From: Amaranthus tricolor
Taxonomy: Eukaryota > Streptophyta > Magnoliopsida > Caryophyllales > Amaranthaceae
NCBI RefSeq assembly: GCF_026212465.1
Contig: NC_080048.1
Span: 40,886,375-40,950,374 of the forward strand
DNA length: 64,000 nt
Reading direction: 5' to 3'
Notes under the pieces: model-generated
What the model saw: the letters and a program-made list of their open reading frames with translations, nothing else
Told to the model about the DNA's origin: nothing
Databases searched by the model: none
Translations under genes and position numbers: made by a program
Shown: positions 50,701 to 63,464 of the stretch, piece after piece
Layout: the number at the start of each line of letters is the position of its first letter
How positions within the stretch are numbered: position 1 is the stretch's first letter

Positions 50701-53700
50701 GATTTGCCAAACAATAAATTTGAGCAAATTCCAAATTTCCAAATGAAATCATTGTTCCCAAACATGACATAAAGGAATTCTTATTGGGTAACCACATGCC
50801 CTAGAAAAAAATAAATGGCCACATAAAGAGCTCAAAGAGCCCCTTTGTATGTCTTGATAGACACACCATATTTAATATGAGCAATTTGGCTAGAGTAAGG
50901 AGGTCTTATCACCCTAAATATCCTGATAGGACCTATACAGAGTGTGGGATATACTTGGGAAGTTCTGAGCCAAGGCTAAGATGCAACCTGCTCACAGTTG
51001 ACGAAAAAATAACAAAAATTAGGAAGACGAGCTTACGTAATTATTTTCAAAAAAGGCTCCAAGATGTGAACAAAATGTTGTTCTGGGCAGTTTTGGAAAA
51101 ATTTGACCAACTTCTGAACTGCATCCCTCTTCAATAGAGCTTGTTCAACTTTCCTATTGTCGTTGTCATGTGCCAAGCAAACTGCAATAGAATCTAGGGC
51201 TGTCACGGACCAAAGCTCATCATCAAGTAGGTTTAAATATACATCCAATCCACCATGAGCCCTTAGTTGTTCTCTCGAATTACGTGAGGCATGCGCGATA
51301 TCACACAACAAAGTTAATGCATACTGTTTCAAAGGAGACTCCAACAAGATGAAATTCATCAAGTGTGGGATAATTCCATTTTCAGCAGCTTGCTCCTGCC
51401 TTCTCTTATTTATTTTGCAGAGATTAAACAGAGCATTGAGGACCTACAGAGAAATGAGTCAAATCAGCAATAGGGTTTACAAGAAGCATAAACATTAATG
51501 GGGTGGCAAAATGCAGTAAAAGTTCAAGATCAGCAGGATCAAATGTCACAGGTTTCTTTCAAACTTAATTAATGAGAAGGTGACGGGAACTCATCATTTC
51601 CTCATAAAAGAACACCAACTAAAAAAACAAACATTTGTCACTTGCATTATATCACCATCTGCTCAAAAATTTAAAACTGCATCCCTTATCCAAACTAAAA
51701 CATATGTTGATAAACCTGAAATTGTTGCACTAAAAAAGAACAAGATAAGCATGTCTGAAAAGGTTTTATTCAGATGACTAAACATTTTCTTATTGGCAAT
51801 GTGATATTTGTTGAATCAATCAGAGAAGCCAGGCTAGATGCAAAAAAAAAAATAAAAAAAATAAAAAAAAGTTTTAAGTAAATGCAAACTTTGCTTATCA
51901 CATGTAACAACTTAAGATCTCCATTATCTCCAATAATAAAAGACAGAAAAATGATCAAACTTCCATAGATTCATTGCACGAACCAAACACATCAAAATGA
52001 CCAATACACTTGTCAATCATACCAATATAGTTAATTTATGGAGACAAAGAGAGAAAAATACGACTACCTCATGATGAATTTGGGAAATAAAAGGTCCTTC
52101 CTTCAGCACCAGGTTCGGGATAAGATGCTTGATGGCTTCCGCCCTCTGAAGATTCTCCAGACAGTTGGGATCAGTGGATAAATGGTTGATACACTTCAGT
52201 AGCTGCATCAGTAAAAGGAAACAGCTAAAAACTGTGAATCTTTCATCGGGAATCCAATCGCAAATTGCAAGATCCAAAAAGCTGGAGCAGAATGGTGAGA
52301 ACATTATAGTTACTGTAGAAGAACAATATTCACAAAGCAATATAATAGTGGAAACACCTACCTTCAAAAGGGTAGGGGGTTCGACCCGGTTAAACATATG
52401 GAAAAGTCGAGTAAGCAAGCTTGGATTACACATGTATGACTTCACTATGGAGTCTGCTTGGGAAAACTCAAGAAGGAGCTCTGCCACCTTCTCAAGATAC
52501 TCCTTAGAGACATCAGCATTCGTTGTAGACACCATATGAGAGAGTAAACCAGATGATGCTGCACTCTCAGGCCTCGCATTCAAAACACCTGAACCTGAGA
52601 GTACACCAGATGCCCTCTGCGATGCAAGACCAAACGTAGAAGCAGCTCCATCATTAGAAGATACTGATGTAAGCGGCATCTTAATTGCAGTTGTATTTGA
52701 TTTTCTCGGGGTTTCATTTCCATTTTCCCTACCACGTCCTGAGACCTCTGCATAAAAAATAATTTGATTCATACAAATATAGTGCATGAGCCAAAGGCCA
52801 ATTCGTACCAATACAATGCATGAGTAAAAGGCTAAAATGTTGAAAGAAATAACTATTACAGACAACATTATTAAACAACATTGCATAATATCTGGCTTCA
52901 TGGAGCAACAAAGCACAAATTTACCAAGGCAACTCAACTCGGACAATACTTACGAACTATACTCTTTCTACACGATTCCTTCTTCCATTCTTAAATTCGA
53001 AGCTTCAAAAAGAAAAAAAAAATCACAACAAGGTTCAAACTTCAAAGTGAAAAATGGCCATTACCCTAGCTATGCAATTTAGACTCTTAAAATGGGATTG
53101 GGAAACAAGAGAGAAGCCTACCTATGGCCTGTACTGGTTAACACTGCAAATAACACCATAAAAGTCACTTCTACTATCAGTAAGTGGCTGGTGGCAAAAG
53201 CAAAACTAGTCAATTCCAGAAGATCAATCTCCCAACAAAGGTGTTTGATGGCTCTTATCCTTAGATTAGACATGCTATATACATCTTGAAGTAATTGGAA
53301 TGTGATATTGTAGTCTATTTTTGCTTTCCTCATCCCATTAATGTATAACATATTTCTTCATTAATAAAAAATTTTCTTAATCAAAAAAATATTGCATTTT
53401 CCAGTAACCAAGAGAGGAAGGTGCAGGTCCAACATGCTATTTTAAGGTTTAATCAATATAAACTCTACAACAGCTAAATGTGAAAGCTTTGAGTTGTAAC
53501 TTGTCGTAATGGTCATATTGGCAAAGTGGAAGCAAAAAAGATAGAGAAAATTCTACTTTAGGACGGAAGAATAATGCTAAACAAGAATGGCAAATACCAA
53601 AAAGTAACAAAACCACATACAACAAAAAAATACATATCAAGCAAATGATTGTCAGCTTTGATGTCCAAACTCAAGGTGTTAAACATACAAGGATTACATA

Positions 53701-56700
53701 ATCTTCATCCTACCAACTGTGCTAAATCACAAAATTCAACATTACCTTTTCCAAGACAAGCAACAACACAGCAAAACCCCCAAAATCAAATAACATATCA
53801 TTAACTTGACATATATCAAAATTCAAAGGAATTGAAAAGCTATTTTATTATAGTCAGTTATAATGCAAAACCAAAGAATTTTGAATTGTTGGCTCCTTTG
53901 GCAATGAACATACTTTTTAAGACAAGGAATGACATTTATTTAGCAAAAAGAAAGAATCTAATAGATCACCTGTACTTTGTACATAATAAATTTGACATCT
54001 CAAAAACAGAAGACTACTAAAGTTTAACAGTGCTTGAGAATCGACTTGATCCTTCAGCCACAGTGTGGAATTACACAGCATTTTACTCACTATCACTTGA
54101 GGATATAGAGGCAAAACTAGTCAGAACAGGATTACTAGACCCCAAAAAAACCCAACCAAACGCCGAGCTGTAGTGCTGTATCAAATATCAGCTAACTTAC
54201 ATTTCTACACTTTAACCCAAACCAGAAATTACGGATTTAAATAGGTTGCTTTTATTAATAAAATAAACAATAGGACGAATTGAGTGAAATTTAACCCAAA
54301 CTAAATACAATGATTCAATATGGGATATGACAGGACCTTAATTCAATCCAAACTTGAACATTTCTGAATAGACAGCAGCCTGATTTATTGCACCTTTAGT
54401 CACAATAAAGCCAAAGCCTTATTCCAACAATATTGGTTGACTACATAAACCCAAACAGATCAATCTGATGTCATAAGTTATGAGCCTGGTTTCTTCACAG
54501 CTTAAGAAGTAATAGATAATTTCATCCTACGAGTACACAAACTAACATGCACATTTTGTGGAGGAGGAAAAGATAGAGTACCTGTGAATTCCTCCAACTG
54601 AAAATCAAAATCACCATATGCCTTCTTTTCATTAGATGCATGCAACAAAGGCACTATGCTTTCATGTCTCTCAATGCCTGATAACTGATACAAATCTAAC
54701 TGACCCGCGATAAATCGAGAAGGAGGTTCCTTTTCAAGCAAGCTAAGAAGAGGACGGACATGTTCTGGTTGAGAAAAAGCAGCATAAGGATGTCCATTTG
54801 AACCACCTTCTAATTTAGGGGACCGATCTGTTGAAGTTCTACTGGAAGAACCAGCAACCCGCTGCTGTCTTAGATCCAGTTCAAATCGAGTGGCCTCCTT
54901 AACCACATTAACATGTTTATCAGTAGCGTCAGTCGATCTAGAAGTTGAGGATTCAACAGTTGCACGACTTGACTGAGGTTTATCCGCATTAACTGAAAAA
55001 ATAAAAGAATTCAGGTTGATATTTTGATGTTCCAGTTGCTTTTGAGAGAATGTAAAACATATTCTGTCACATACCTGTAGATGAGGAATGTTCAGTTGCA
55101 CTGTGTCTGCCTCTAAGATCAACCTGTTCCAATCCAGTATGAGTCACTTCACTAGAAGTAAAAACTGGATGGTGCGGGTCATGTTGACCTGAATGCGGTC
55201 GTTGAACTGAACCATCTACAGCTAATCCATTATCACCAGATATGGAAGCAAGTCGAGTTGCTTCATTCAAGCTATGAAGCGTATTGATAAGCCTAAGTAA
55301 CATTCCATTTTTGGCAGCAATCCGGCAGAAGTCATTTCTTGGTGTTGATCTCTGAAGTTTGAGAACCTGCCACATGCCATTGATAGCTAGATGAACCATT
55401 TCCCTGTAGAGAAATTCTTCAGATAAAGCAGAACACTTTGATTGGAAATCCAACGATAACAAGATAAAAACGAAGATAATGAAACAATTCTAGTATAAAC
55501 GTAATTTAGCAAAGCAAAAATCTTCAACCCACTGCTTTTAATATCTTAAGAAAACAAGAGATGTGCAAGAACCTTAAGAAATTGTGTCCTATGTCCTATC
55601 CCACATGGGGTGCTTTGTCATATTCCAGTATGTTGTTCTGTGACAAACTAAAAAAAAAATACTACTAGAAAAGACCCTTCATTTATTTCTCCTATATAAC
55701 AGGTATCTCATGAAAGATAAAATAGAAAGGGAAAAGGGGAAACAAACAATGAGCAGACAGAAAGGGGAAGCTGGATAAAGAAGATAATGAGTCATCTTTA
55801 GAAAATAAAAATAAAAAAATTAGGAAACAATAGGTTAAACGAAGATCATTTGGAGATAGAGCCTTAGTTTATCGTACATGAGGTGTGCTTTTTGTCTCAA
55901 AAGTTTGTAAACCAATTTAAAAGCATATTTAAAACATAAAACAATATGATTGCATATAATAATTGCATAAAAGATTTAAAAACATTCAGTGTCATTGCTC
56001 TAAGCCATTAATATAGCTCAAAATGGCAGAAACGGATACCTAAACCCATATTCTAAAGAATTATGCCCAATTGTTTTCTGTCTAAAAGTAATAACATAGT
56101 TATCAAAGAAGATAAGAAGAGGAAAAAGATGAAGTGCCAGAGAAAGCGAAGAAATATGAAGAATCAAGAAAAAGAAGACATAAAATCAACGAAGACAAAA
56201 ATTGAAAGAAGAAAAAGGAGGAAATTAAAAGAAAAAAACAATAGAAAGAAGCAAACAGAAAATTGAAGTAAAGGAAAATTGAAAGAAAAAACAAAAAGAA
56301 AGAAGAAACCAAACAATTGACGAAGCTATCAGTGAACCATGAGGAAAAGAAAAAAATGATGGAGAACCTAGGAGGAAAAAAAAATGAAGAATCCACAAGA
56401 AAGATGGAGGCATAGAAAGACAAGTCAACTAAATTTAAGATTCAAGAAAATCCTTCTTTTCCATGTTCTTTTTTTATTCTTATACATCAGATTTTAAAGT
56501 GTTCTATCCCAAAAATAAATGAAAAGCACAAAAGGCAAAAGCATAGTATTAGTCAACCAAAAAATTAGGATAGTCAACCGAAATAATAGGAATTTATTTT
56601 AGTTTATGGAGTTTGAATTGTAAATATTTCTTACCCAACATAAAATATTTTCCTAATATTTCTGCTGACTACTACATAGTGCAAACTGCAAAATATCGCC

Positions 56701-59700
56701 CCTATCACCATATCGTCCTCCATACTGTAAAGAGAAGCGCACTTTTGAAAACTTAGGATAGAGAATAAAGCTTTCAGACCTCAGGCTCATTGTTAATTGT
56801 AATCTGCAGTTTTGTCAATCTGTAGCCCTGCAGATGCTTCAGCGCTAAGTAGGGTATCCAAGCAAACCGCGTCATCTTTTTTTTTTTCATTTCAGTAGTT
56901 AAACATCTACTAAGATTTAACACTTAAGAAAGAGATAGTATGTTTTAAAAAGGATTTGCATGGATTATTTTTGTTTCTCATCTTCCAAATGACATTGTTT
57001 CTTTTTGTTCGATTATCATAGTGACTCACTATCTTACATAGACTTCATCCTTTTTTCTGCTTGAATGCACGACAAATAGGACCAGCACTAAAAACATGAA
57101 AAGAAGATAAACATTGGAACAACACAAAGCTAAAAAGGGAAGTGTTATAAAATATACAAATTCCATTTAAATTTATGTCAAATAAACTTGAACCTCGTGT
57201 AACACAAGAGACAATTCACAATTCCTAGTTTGAATGCTTTATAATTGATATGACAGGGGAGATGCACTTGCTCACCAAATTATACAGTAAAATAGTAAAT
57301 TGTTAAAGCATGTATCCAAAACAAGTTTTACTAAGAAAATTCTTCAGAAATCAGTTTGCTCTGATATTCTTTGAATCATATTATTCAGAAAATTGATCAA
57401 TCATTAAGAAAATAGATATGAAGTCTTTAGGACTTGCAGAGCACAGACGGGAGATATAAAGTAAGTGTGTTCTAAACTTTCTTTTCCAATGGACTGTACT
57501 GGACCGCTGGAGCCTCGAGGGGGCCCACATGCTCTACTTCTACTACTGCTTTTTACTAATTAGTGAATAAAAATAGTATACAATGCTTTCCTCTACACAT
57601 AACAAAAATACCAACTTCAAAGCAGGCATTGATTTTCTTTATTTTTTCTTTGGCATCGATGTTTTACTCAAACCAAATGCCAATGGATAAACCACAAGCC
57701 ATCGTCTAATTAACAGGTTTTCATCAAGGTCTTACGTTATATGCCTAGTCTAATATGAAGATCATCACATATATTCACATGTAAGAGTTTGATTCTAATT
57801 TCCTACTCTACTTGGAACTAAGAACCCAATTAAGAAAGCTATCATCAAACTTTCCAATGATTAATCAATATCCATAAATTCAAAATCTCAGACGAGAATG
57901 TGGCAAGATTCAAACAAAAAATAAATAGATGACTGGTGAACATCCACCTGTATTTGGCATAATCAGCCTCCAGAAAGCCCACTAGAACTGGTATTCCACG
58001 GCAAGCAATGAACATTTGCAAGGTCAAAGAGCTGCACAGAGAAAATCAACAGATTAAAAGACAAAAGATACTGCTCTACACTAGCAAAAACAATTAAACA
58101 AAGTTAAAAATTTCACATCAACAAAAAGAAATTAAGAATCAGCAATCACAATCTGTATAAGCAGAACTCTGCTATTACATATTTTTCACTAGAGTAACCT
58201 TTACTCACCTTCTGAACAAAAAGCTAGAGCTATCATTAGTCTATCTGACCATACCAAGGTAAAATAGGTAAATATACCCCCTCCGTATATTTTTACTATA
58301 ACCGTGTTGACCTTTTATACTATTTACAAATAAAGTTTAACCTCAATTAATTACTAATGCATAATAGAAAAATAAATATCAAGTGAAAACTTATTAGATT
58401 CTTCTGGATGCCTAGTTACATAATATCAACTTTTTATAATTGTTACTCTTCGATAATTGAAGATATTTACAGTCCGAGTACTGATATATGATGGAAAAAT
58501 GATTTCAATATGCGAATAAAAAATGAAGGAAGATTCTATAATTGATTCTAAATTTGCAAAAGTTGATTGTAAGTCTTATAAAAGAACAAATAACCCCTAG
58601 CCTACAAAACAAACGTGAAACATCCCAAGGAAATTTGAATTCGAAAGTGCTCATAAATACAACAATGCCAAAACCTATATCCTAACCATATGGGTCAGGT
58701 ACATGAATCAAATCAAATCAACATCAGAGATCGATGCTAACAAAAAGTACGTAAGTTATTCCACTCTTATACTTAAAATTACCGTCAATAATACAACCTT
58801 TCAACTTTTTCCTTATAATAATACCAACTATTAATTAACCATGAATAATACCAACTAATGAGGGTGTTTTCCTATGGTAAGCAAAATGACCTAAAACCTG
58901 TTAAACAAGTTACGTTATCAAAAGAAAAAAAATTAAAAATATAATAAGGGAAAAGTCTATGTTGTAAATCCCTTTCTTTACTGTAGTTTTTGTTTTGGTT
59001 GGGTTTTAAGAGAATCCTGTGATTTACAATTGAAAAGATTACCAAAAATCAATAATTCAAAAATCAATTATGGAATGACATGAGTTGAAAATTTCACTTC
59101 AAAACAATCTTACAACCTTGAAGCAAAATGTCAATGTCATTTGCCTTCAGAATGTGACGCCATTTGCATATATTGTATTAAGGAATCAAAATGTCATTTA
59201 CTAGTTGAAAGAAATCAAAAGAAATAATAGCAAGAAGTTCACAGGTTCGGTTCTATGTTGTTGGGATATCACAAAGGGGAAATTTAAAGATGAGTCGTTT
59301 ATCCTTTTCTTTACTATGAGTTTTGGTTGGGTTTTAAAAGAAATGTGTGAATTACAGGTGATTAACACAAATATTGATTTTGGTAATCTTTTTAATTGTA
59401 AATCCCTAATTTTAATCTAATATGTTCAATTATTTTGAGGAAATGGAGTCAAAGGATGAAATATCTATATCAATATAATGATAAATAATAAAATCAAATT
59501 TTAATTTCTTCATTTTTAGGGAATCAAACTTCAGAGATTCTTTCCAAATAACATCCATAGCATCTTCACCATAATCATCTTCACCATACCATCCAAGTTA
59601 AAATTAATGACATATTTTGTGAAATATGGTATTAATTAGACCTCCTATGATGAATATAACAGTTGTATCAATTGGGTAATGTTTGACCAACTTGTTCATA

Positions 59701-62661
59701 GGGGAGAGGGCTCTGGACTCGTTGGCCGGGTTCATTGGGAAGGAGATGTGGTTGCCTGCGTCAACGTTAAATTGGTGTAGAAGGGTAGGTGGCTACGGTG
59801 GTGGTACTGGTGGGTGTTGACGTTGACAATGGATGTTTGGTAGTGGGTAAAGGAAGGGGTGAGGGTGGAAAAGGGGGTGGTGGAAGGGTAGGAGGAGCCG
59901 CGCACGCACGGGTGGGGGTGAGGGTGGTGGAGCCACCGATGTAAGGGAAGGGTAGGACAATGAAGGGTTGTTTTTTATTTTAAATTTTCCTTTTTCTATT
60001 AGGCAAAATGACCTACTATTCTAGGTTGTCAACAAGTTATGAATATTACAAGAAAACACACCTTTAAGTTCATATTATTCCTAGTTCGTCAATAATTGGT
60101 ATTATTGGAGGGGAAAATTTGAAAGTTTGTATTATTGACGGTAATTTTTCCTATCTCTAATACTACACTATAACTAAAAACCTGAATTCGATCCACAAAT
60201 TTTCTACTTCATAAATTCATGTATATTAACGTCAGCTCTTGTAAAAATTAATTCTTTGTCATTCTTCACTCTAGTTATTCACATCATCTCCATCTTCTAC
60301 CCTTAAATATTTTCTAGTTTTTTTCACGTGACAAACCTACGTAATTGATCTCCTCTCACTTCTTAGCATATAAGACTCAAAGACCCATTGCACGTCTTAT
60401 TTTCAATAGAATCCTTCAAATACAAGCGCATCTATGTACCTCAATTACATACCATGATCTCTTTTCGACGTCTAATATTTTTAACCCATATGGTCACAAC
60501 TTTCTATTTATTTCATCCATACATACCAAACCTTATGCTTTGCATTTTAATCAATTGATCTCATCAAACTTTAAAGTTGAAACACTCAATTGGAAAGAGC
60601 TTTTTGCATCAGACTTGACTGAACTCCAAAAAGATATTCCATATATTGTCTTACTTCGACTTAATTTAAATTGTTTTGTCTTTAACGCACACATCCACAT
60701 CTCTAGCTTATCATTGATCTCATCTCTAGTTGTGTCCACTAATAAAAAAAAAAAAAAAAAAAGCAAACGCATGCACCATGAAACTCTCCCTAAATAGGTC
60801 TAGTTACTTAAATTAGTGTACATGCACCATGTGTCCTTACTCTTTACATTGGTTTGTCCTGACACTGGTTTGTATTTCCCTATACATACCTTCGACTATA
60901 CTTATATATTATTACATGGCATACCTTTTTTTTCCATAATTAACCAAAGTATATCCTTGATACTTTGTCAATCGTCAAACCTTCTCCAAATCAATAATAA
61001 TCATGTTTAAATTCTTTACTTCACCAGAGAAGGAAACCATTTGTTGTTGCATATGATGAATAGCTTCGATGTACTATTTTTGTAAAAAAAATTGTAGAAT
61101 AACGACAAACAAGCAAGAGAAAAGGCCTTTATAAGACAAAAGATCCATAAAAGAATCCTACATTCTTCCGCTCGTACTATTCTAAAGCATTCAAGAACTT
61201 ATTTGTAATATAACAAAAATGATATCACCTAAACACTGTAGAGTTCATTATGTACTTGTGTCAACATGCAATGTACTGAAATGGATAGAAATGTCTTTTG
61301 ATATATAATTTAGTTGGGCATGGTAGGAGTAGGAAGGAAGGAAAGGTTCAGAAAGAGGTTCCCAAGAAATTAGACATTTTGAGTGTACGGCTTCTCCGCC
61401 AGGATCTGCACTAATGACATTTGAGCAAGATAAACTATCCAAAAAGCACCCTAGTTACATGCATGTGTTTTCTTCCAAAAAAGATAGGTGGCATGGAAAA
61501 TGGAGGTAGATGCAGATTCTGCCATGGTACTAGCATGGAAAAGGACCCAAAAAAATATATAACATTCATACTAATTCTGAATAACCAAATATATTCACCA
61601 GATGATTCAAAATAAATTTAAACGTGTGTTTTTCAAAGAAAACTAAAATTCAGTATATTTATCATCAAATAAATTTCTAATTAGCCAAAAGTAATATTAG
61701 AAAAAAGAAACAAAAAAACACTCACAAGACATGTCAAATATGTATACAAGGCATTTGGTACCCAAAACATGCCCATTACTAGATACAACTCTTCCTAGAA
61801 GTACCCGCAGCAACATTTATTGGAAAGGATTAGAGATCTTGGTATACAATGGAATTTCATCACATGATGTTGCATGGACCATGAATAAAAAATAAGGTTA
61901 TTCTGTTACAAAACATCCACTTTATAACGGAATTGGAGCGTACCATTCCACAAAAGTCCATTATGTAAACTATGATTTTAAAAACATGGAGTAGCAGCCA
62001 TTATAAGTTATTCGAATATTGACCCTTTTTGAATGGTAATACTAAAAAGTCTTCTATAAGATTTATTTTCAATATATGTTCTAGAAACTTGAATTACTAT
62101 TTAGCATCATTCTTTACAATTGGAGCCCCATCAAATATTCTAGAATATGCACAATTGTGAAAATCCAATTTGAAAGTTATGAAGTGGCTAAAGACAACAA
62201 ATGACAACAATTGCGTCATACTTAATAAACACACATCTGTTCATGAACATTTGAAAGTTTTGAAGGTGGCGCGTCTATGGACATCAATATGCATCGGTAA
62301 TCTCTTATTGTGGGGAATGGAACATGTTGAGAGATAATGTATTGTGGCACTATTCTTTAATTGTGGCCAAAAGAGCATATGGAGATGTAATGTGTTGTGG
62401 TTGACATTGTCTACCTTGCTTCCTTAATGACAAGTCTACTCGGCCAAAATCATCAAATATTTTTTTCATTGGTACAGAGAGGACTTCAATTCTTTTTTCA
62501 TATTTGTTTCTTTTTTGAAAAGAATTATTTTGAAAAAAATACAAATATATCAAGTTTAGAAAATGCCACCTGGATTGGCAAAGCTGCTGCAGGAAATATG
62601 CTGCTTCCATGCGAACTTCCCGAGAACGATCAGGAACAGCAAAACCCATCACGACAGGGAT
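38725..62661 (-). CDS. M3KE1: MAP3K epsilon protein kinase, C-terminal nine exons (partial)
   Basis: In transcript order: 62661-62570, 58031-57948, 55403-55075, 54992-54582, 52747-52362, 52202-52068, 51443-51037, 40060-39946, 38907-38725 (stop 38727-38725). All borders are GT-AG, phases match and no stops occur; 713 residues, about half of a ~1370-residue family member. Diagnostic segments include VPDRSREVRMEAAYFLQQLC, FIACRGIPVLVGFLEADYAK, ASGVLSGSGVLNARP, KSYMCNPSLLTRLF, NALFNLCKINKRRQEQAAEN, SREQLRAHGGLDVYL and the C-terminus QMATSLLKALHINTVL. These form the armadillo-like C-terminal region after the kinase domain; the kinase lies past the right edge. In Arabidopsis the family acts in pollen viability and cell division, with membrane association, and resembles yeast Cdc7 of the septation network. 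The gene looks functional despite a 10976-bp satellite-filled intron. Confidence 0.95.
49324..49738. other. Unrelated insertion in the degenerate end of the array
   Basis: Satellite sequence stops at aattcacattt and resumes at ccccaaatatcct. The 415 bp between are not satellite and include cgtttccgtttccgtttctc. No inverted ends or target duplication were recognised. Confidence 0.55.
50534..50766. mobile_element. Short MITE-like element inserted in the array
   Basis: Imperfect inverted ends: left TTTTTGGAAACAAGTATTTC, right (complement) GTTTGGGAACAATGATTTCA. Satellite sequence continues on both sides. The core has a further inverted pair (gaatttgagaatgac / gtcattctcaaattc at about 50596-50639). 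No coding sequence; the target duplication is unclear. Confidence 0.6.
52748..54581 (-). other. MAP3K intron, 1.8 kb
   Basis: The intron between the exons at 54582-54992 and 52362-52747. Nothing else is recognised in it. Confidence 0.85.
55404..57947 (-). other. MAP3K intron, 2.5 kb, with a purine tract
   Basis: Ordinary AT-rich intron apart from about 56100-56430, where the + strand is almost all A and G (pyrimidine on the transcript strand). Confidence 0.85.
56100..56430. repeat. Polypurine/polypyrimidine tract, ~330 bp
   Basis: Repeated gaagaa, aaaagaag and gaggaaa blocks on the + strand. The long open frames here on both strands come from this composition and are not genes. Confidence 0.8.
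58032..62569 (-). other. MAP3K intron, 4.5 kb, with a nested DNA element
   Basis: The exons on either side join as AG|C (serine) to give QLCQSSSLTLQMF, matching the family, so no exon is missing. It contains the element at 58773-60151. Confidence 0.88.
58773..60151. mobile_element. Mutator-like non-autonomous element with G-rich core
   Basis: Inverted ends: left aaaattaccgtcaataatac and right (complement) aaaattaccgtcaataatac, with further similarity inward. The end motif matches the element at 1626-10336. The core at about 59695-59970 is strongly G-rich on the + strand, against AT-rich surroundings, and may be captured sequence. A possible 9-bp duplication with one mismatch (CTCTTATAC / CTCTAATAC) lies close to the ends but not exactly at them. 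Confidence 0.65.
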
Positions 62662-63087
62662 CTACAATATCAAAAGAAGGTAAACAAAATTGTGCCACAA
62701 CCAAGCATGGTTTTACAAAAAAAACACAATTTCAAAAACAAAGGAATCCAAGATACGGAAATCAACCCCATAAAGAAACAAATCACTTCAAAACCTCAGC
62801 ATGATTTCAATCTCATATATTATTAGCTCTGTAGTTTTCTGGGCATTAAGAGTGACAGGTCTTTTAGTTGTTATATAATAAACGTAGCACTTTTGTAGTT
62901 GGTCCAAACTCTTAAATTGGTCAAATTTCCAGCCACATAAACCGAACCCGTCCACCCAACTAATAAAAGACAGAAGGTCAGAAGACAGATTGTTCTGCGC
63001 ACTTGCCCCATCCAGAATCTCTGATAGCACTTAGCAGGTTAAAAACAGAGTCAGTTATGTTCTTCTGAGCTTGAAAATTATCACATG
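62662..63087 (-). other. Part of the next MAP3K intron, no exon found
   Basis: Upstream of the acceptor at 62662 I see no open segment with splice sites that continues the family sequence. The intron appears to run past the window end. Confidence 0.6.
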
Positions 63088-63092
63088 TTTCT

Positions 63093-63459
63093 GTAATGCC
63101 GGGTAATCAACCCAGGGGTACGTTGGTCTATCATAGAAGAGGTAAAAAGGGTGAGGTGGCAATGAATACTAAGGGGGGATGAATGATGTAACAGAATTTA
63201 CTTGAGGGTATTCTAGAAAAGGAATATTTGTAAACAACTAAGAATGAGCAGCAGGTTGTTATGACTGTTTGTTTAACTTATAAATATCATTATGTAATAA
63301 TTGGTTAGGAAATCAATGAATATACTCTCAATCATTCCCTCCTCTAAATTCTCTCTGTACTTCTTCTCTGTCCCTACTGTCTAAATTCTTCTTCTTTTCT
63401 TCTCTACTCTTCTCTGATTCCTATCTTCAATTTTCTGTTGCCGTGTCTGGTTCACCACA
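63093..63459 (+). mobile_element. Solo LTR (367 bp) with perfect target duplication
   Basis: It begins TGTAATGCCGGG and ends TCACCACA (TG..CA). It is flanked by GTTTC at 63088-63092 and 63460-63464. It contains a TATA-like cttataaatatc near 63275 and a pyrimidine-rich 3' part. No internal retroelement sequence is present on either side, so it is the product of recombination between two LTRs. The + orientation is taken from the TATA/CT-rich order. Confidence 0.85.
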
Positions 63460-63464
63460 GTTTC

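Larger units (their letters stand above)
40600..50980. repeat. Satellite-like array with ~1265-bp higher-order unit
   Basis: Four monomer classes of about 308-323 bp alternate as a-b-c-d. They are recognised by the sequence after taggaatc or caggaatc: a (ctaattggttcatcacgtg), b (cttgatgtggcatcccatg), c (gtaattgggttaccacgtg), d (ctcagtggggcgtcgtatc). Class a starts at 40876 and 42142 (1266 apart), then about 43406, 45002, 46268 and 47838. Copies of the same class are nearly identical, while different classes are clearly diverged. Edges are degenerate, especially 48800-50980. The open frames inside simply recur with the repeat and are not genes. Confidence 0.93.
40061..51036 (-). other. Giant MAP3K intron (10976 bp)
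   Basis: Donor ttac|gtaagc at 51036 and acceptor aaatgcag at 40061. The flanking exons join AC|G to a threonine codon, giving FLKIITKSPRINTTLAVNGL as in the family. Nearly all of it is the tandem array described separately. Confidence 0.93.

Noticed and set aside
56063..56428. Lys/Glu-rich and Phe/Ser-rich open frames on opposite strands
   Set aside because: Both are artefacts of the purine tract.
61248..61442. Possible extra MAP3K exon on the - strand
   Set aside because: The exons at 62570-62661 and 57948-58031 already join in phase and match the family without a gap.
62788..63030. Open frame on the - strand upstream of the last kinase exon seen
   Set aside because: No similarity to the kinase family and no good splice sites; it looks like transposon-derived or random sequence.
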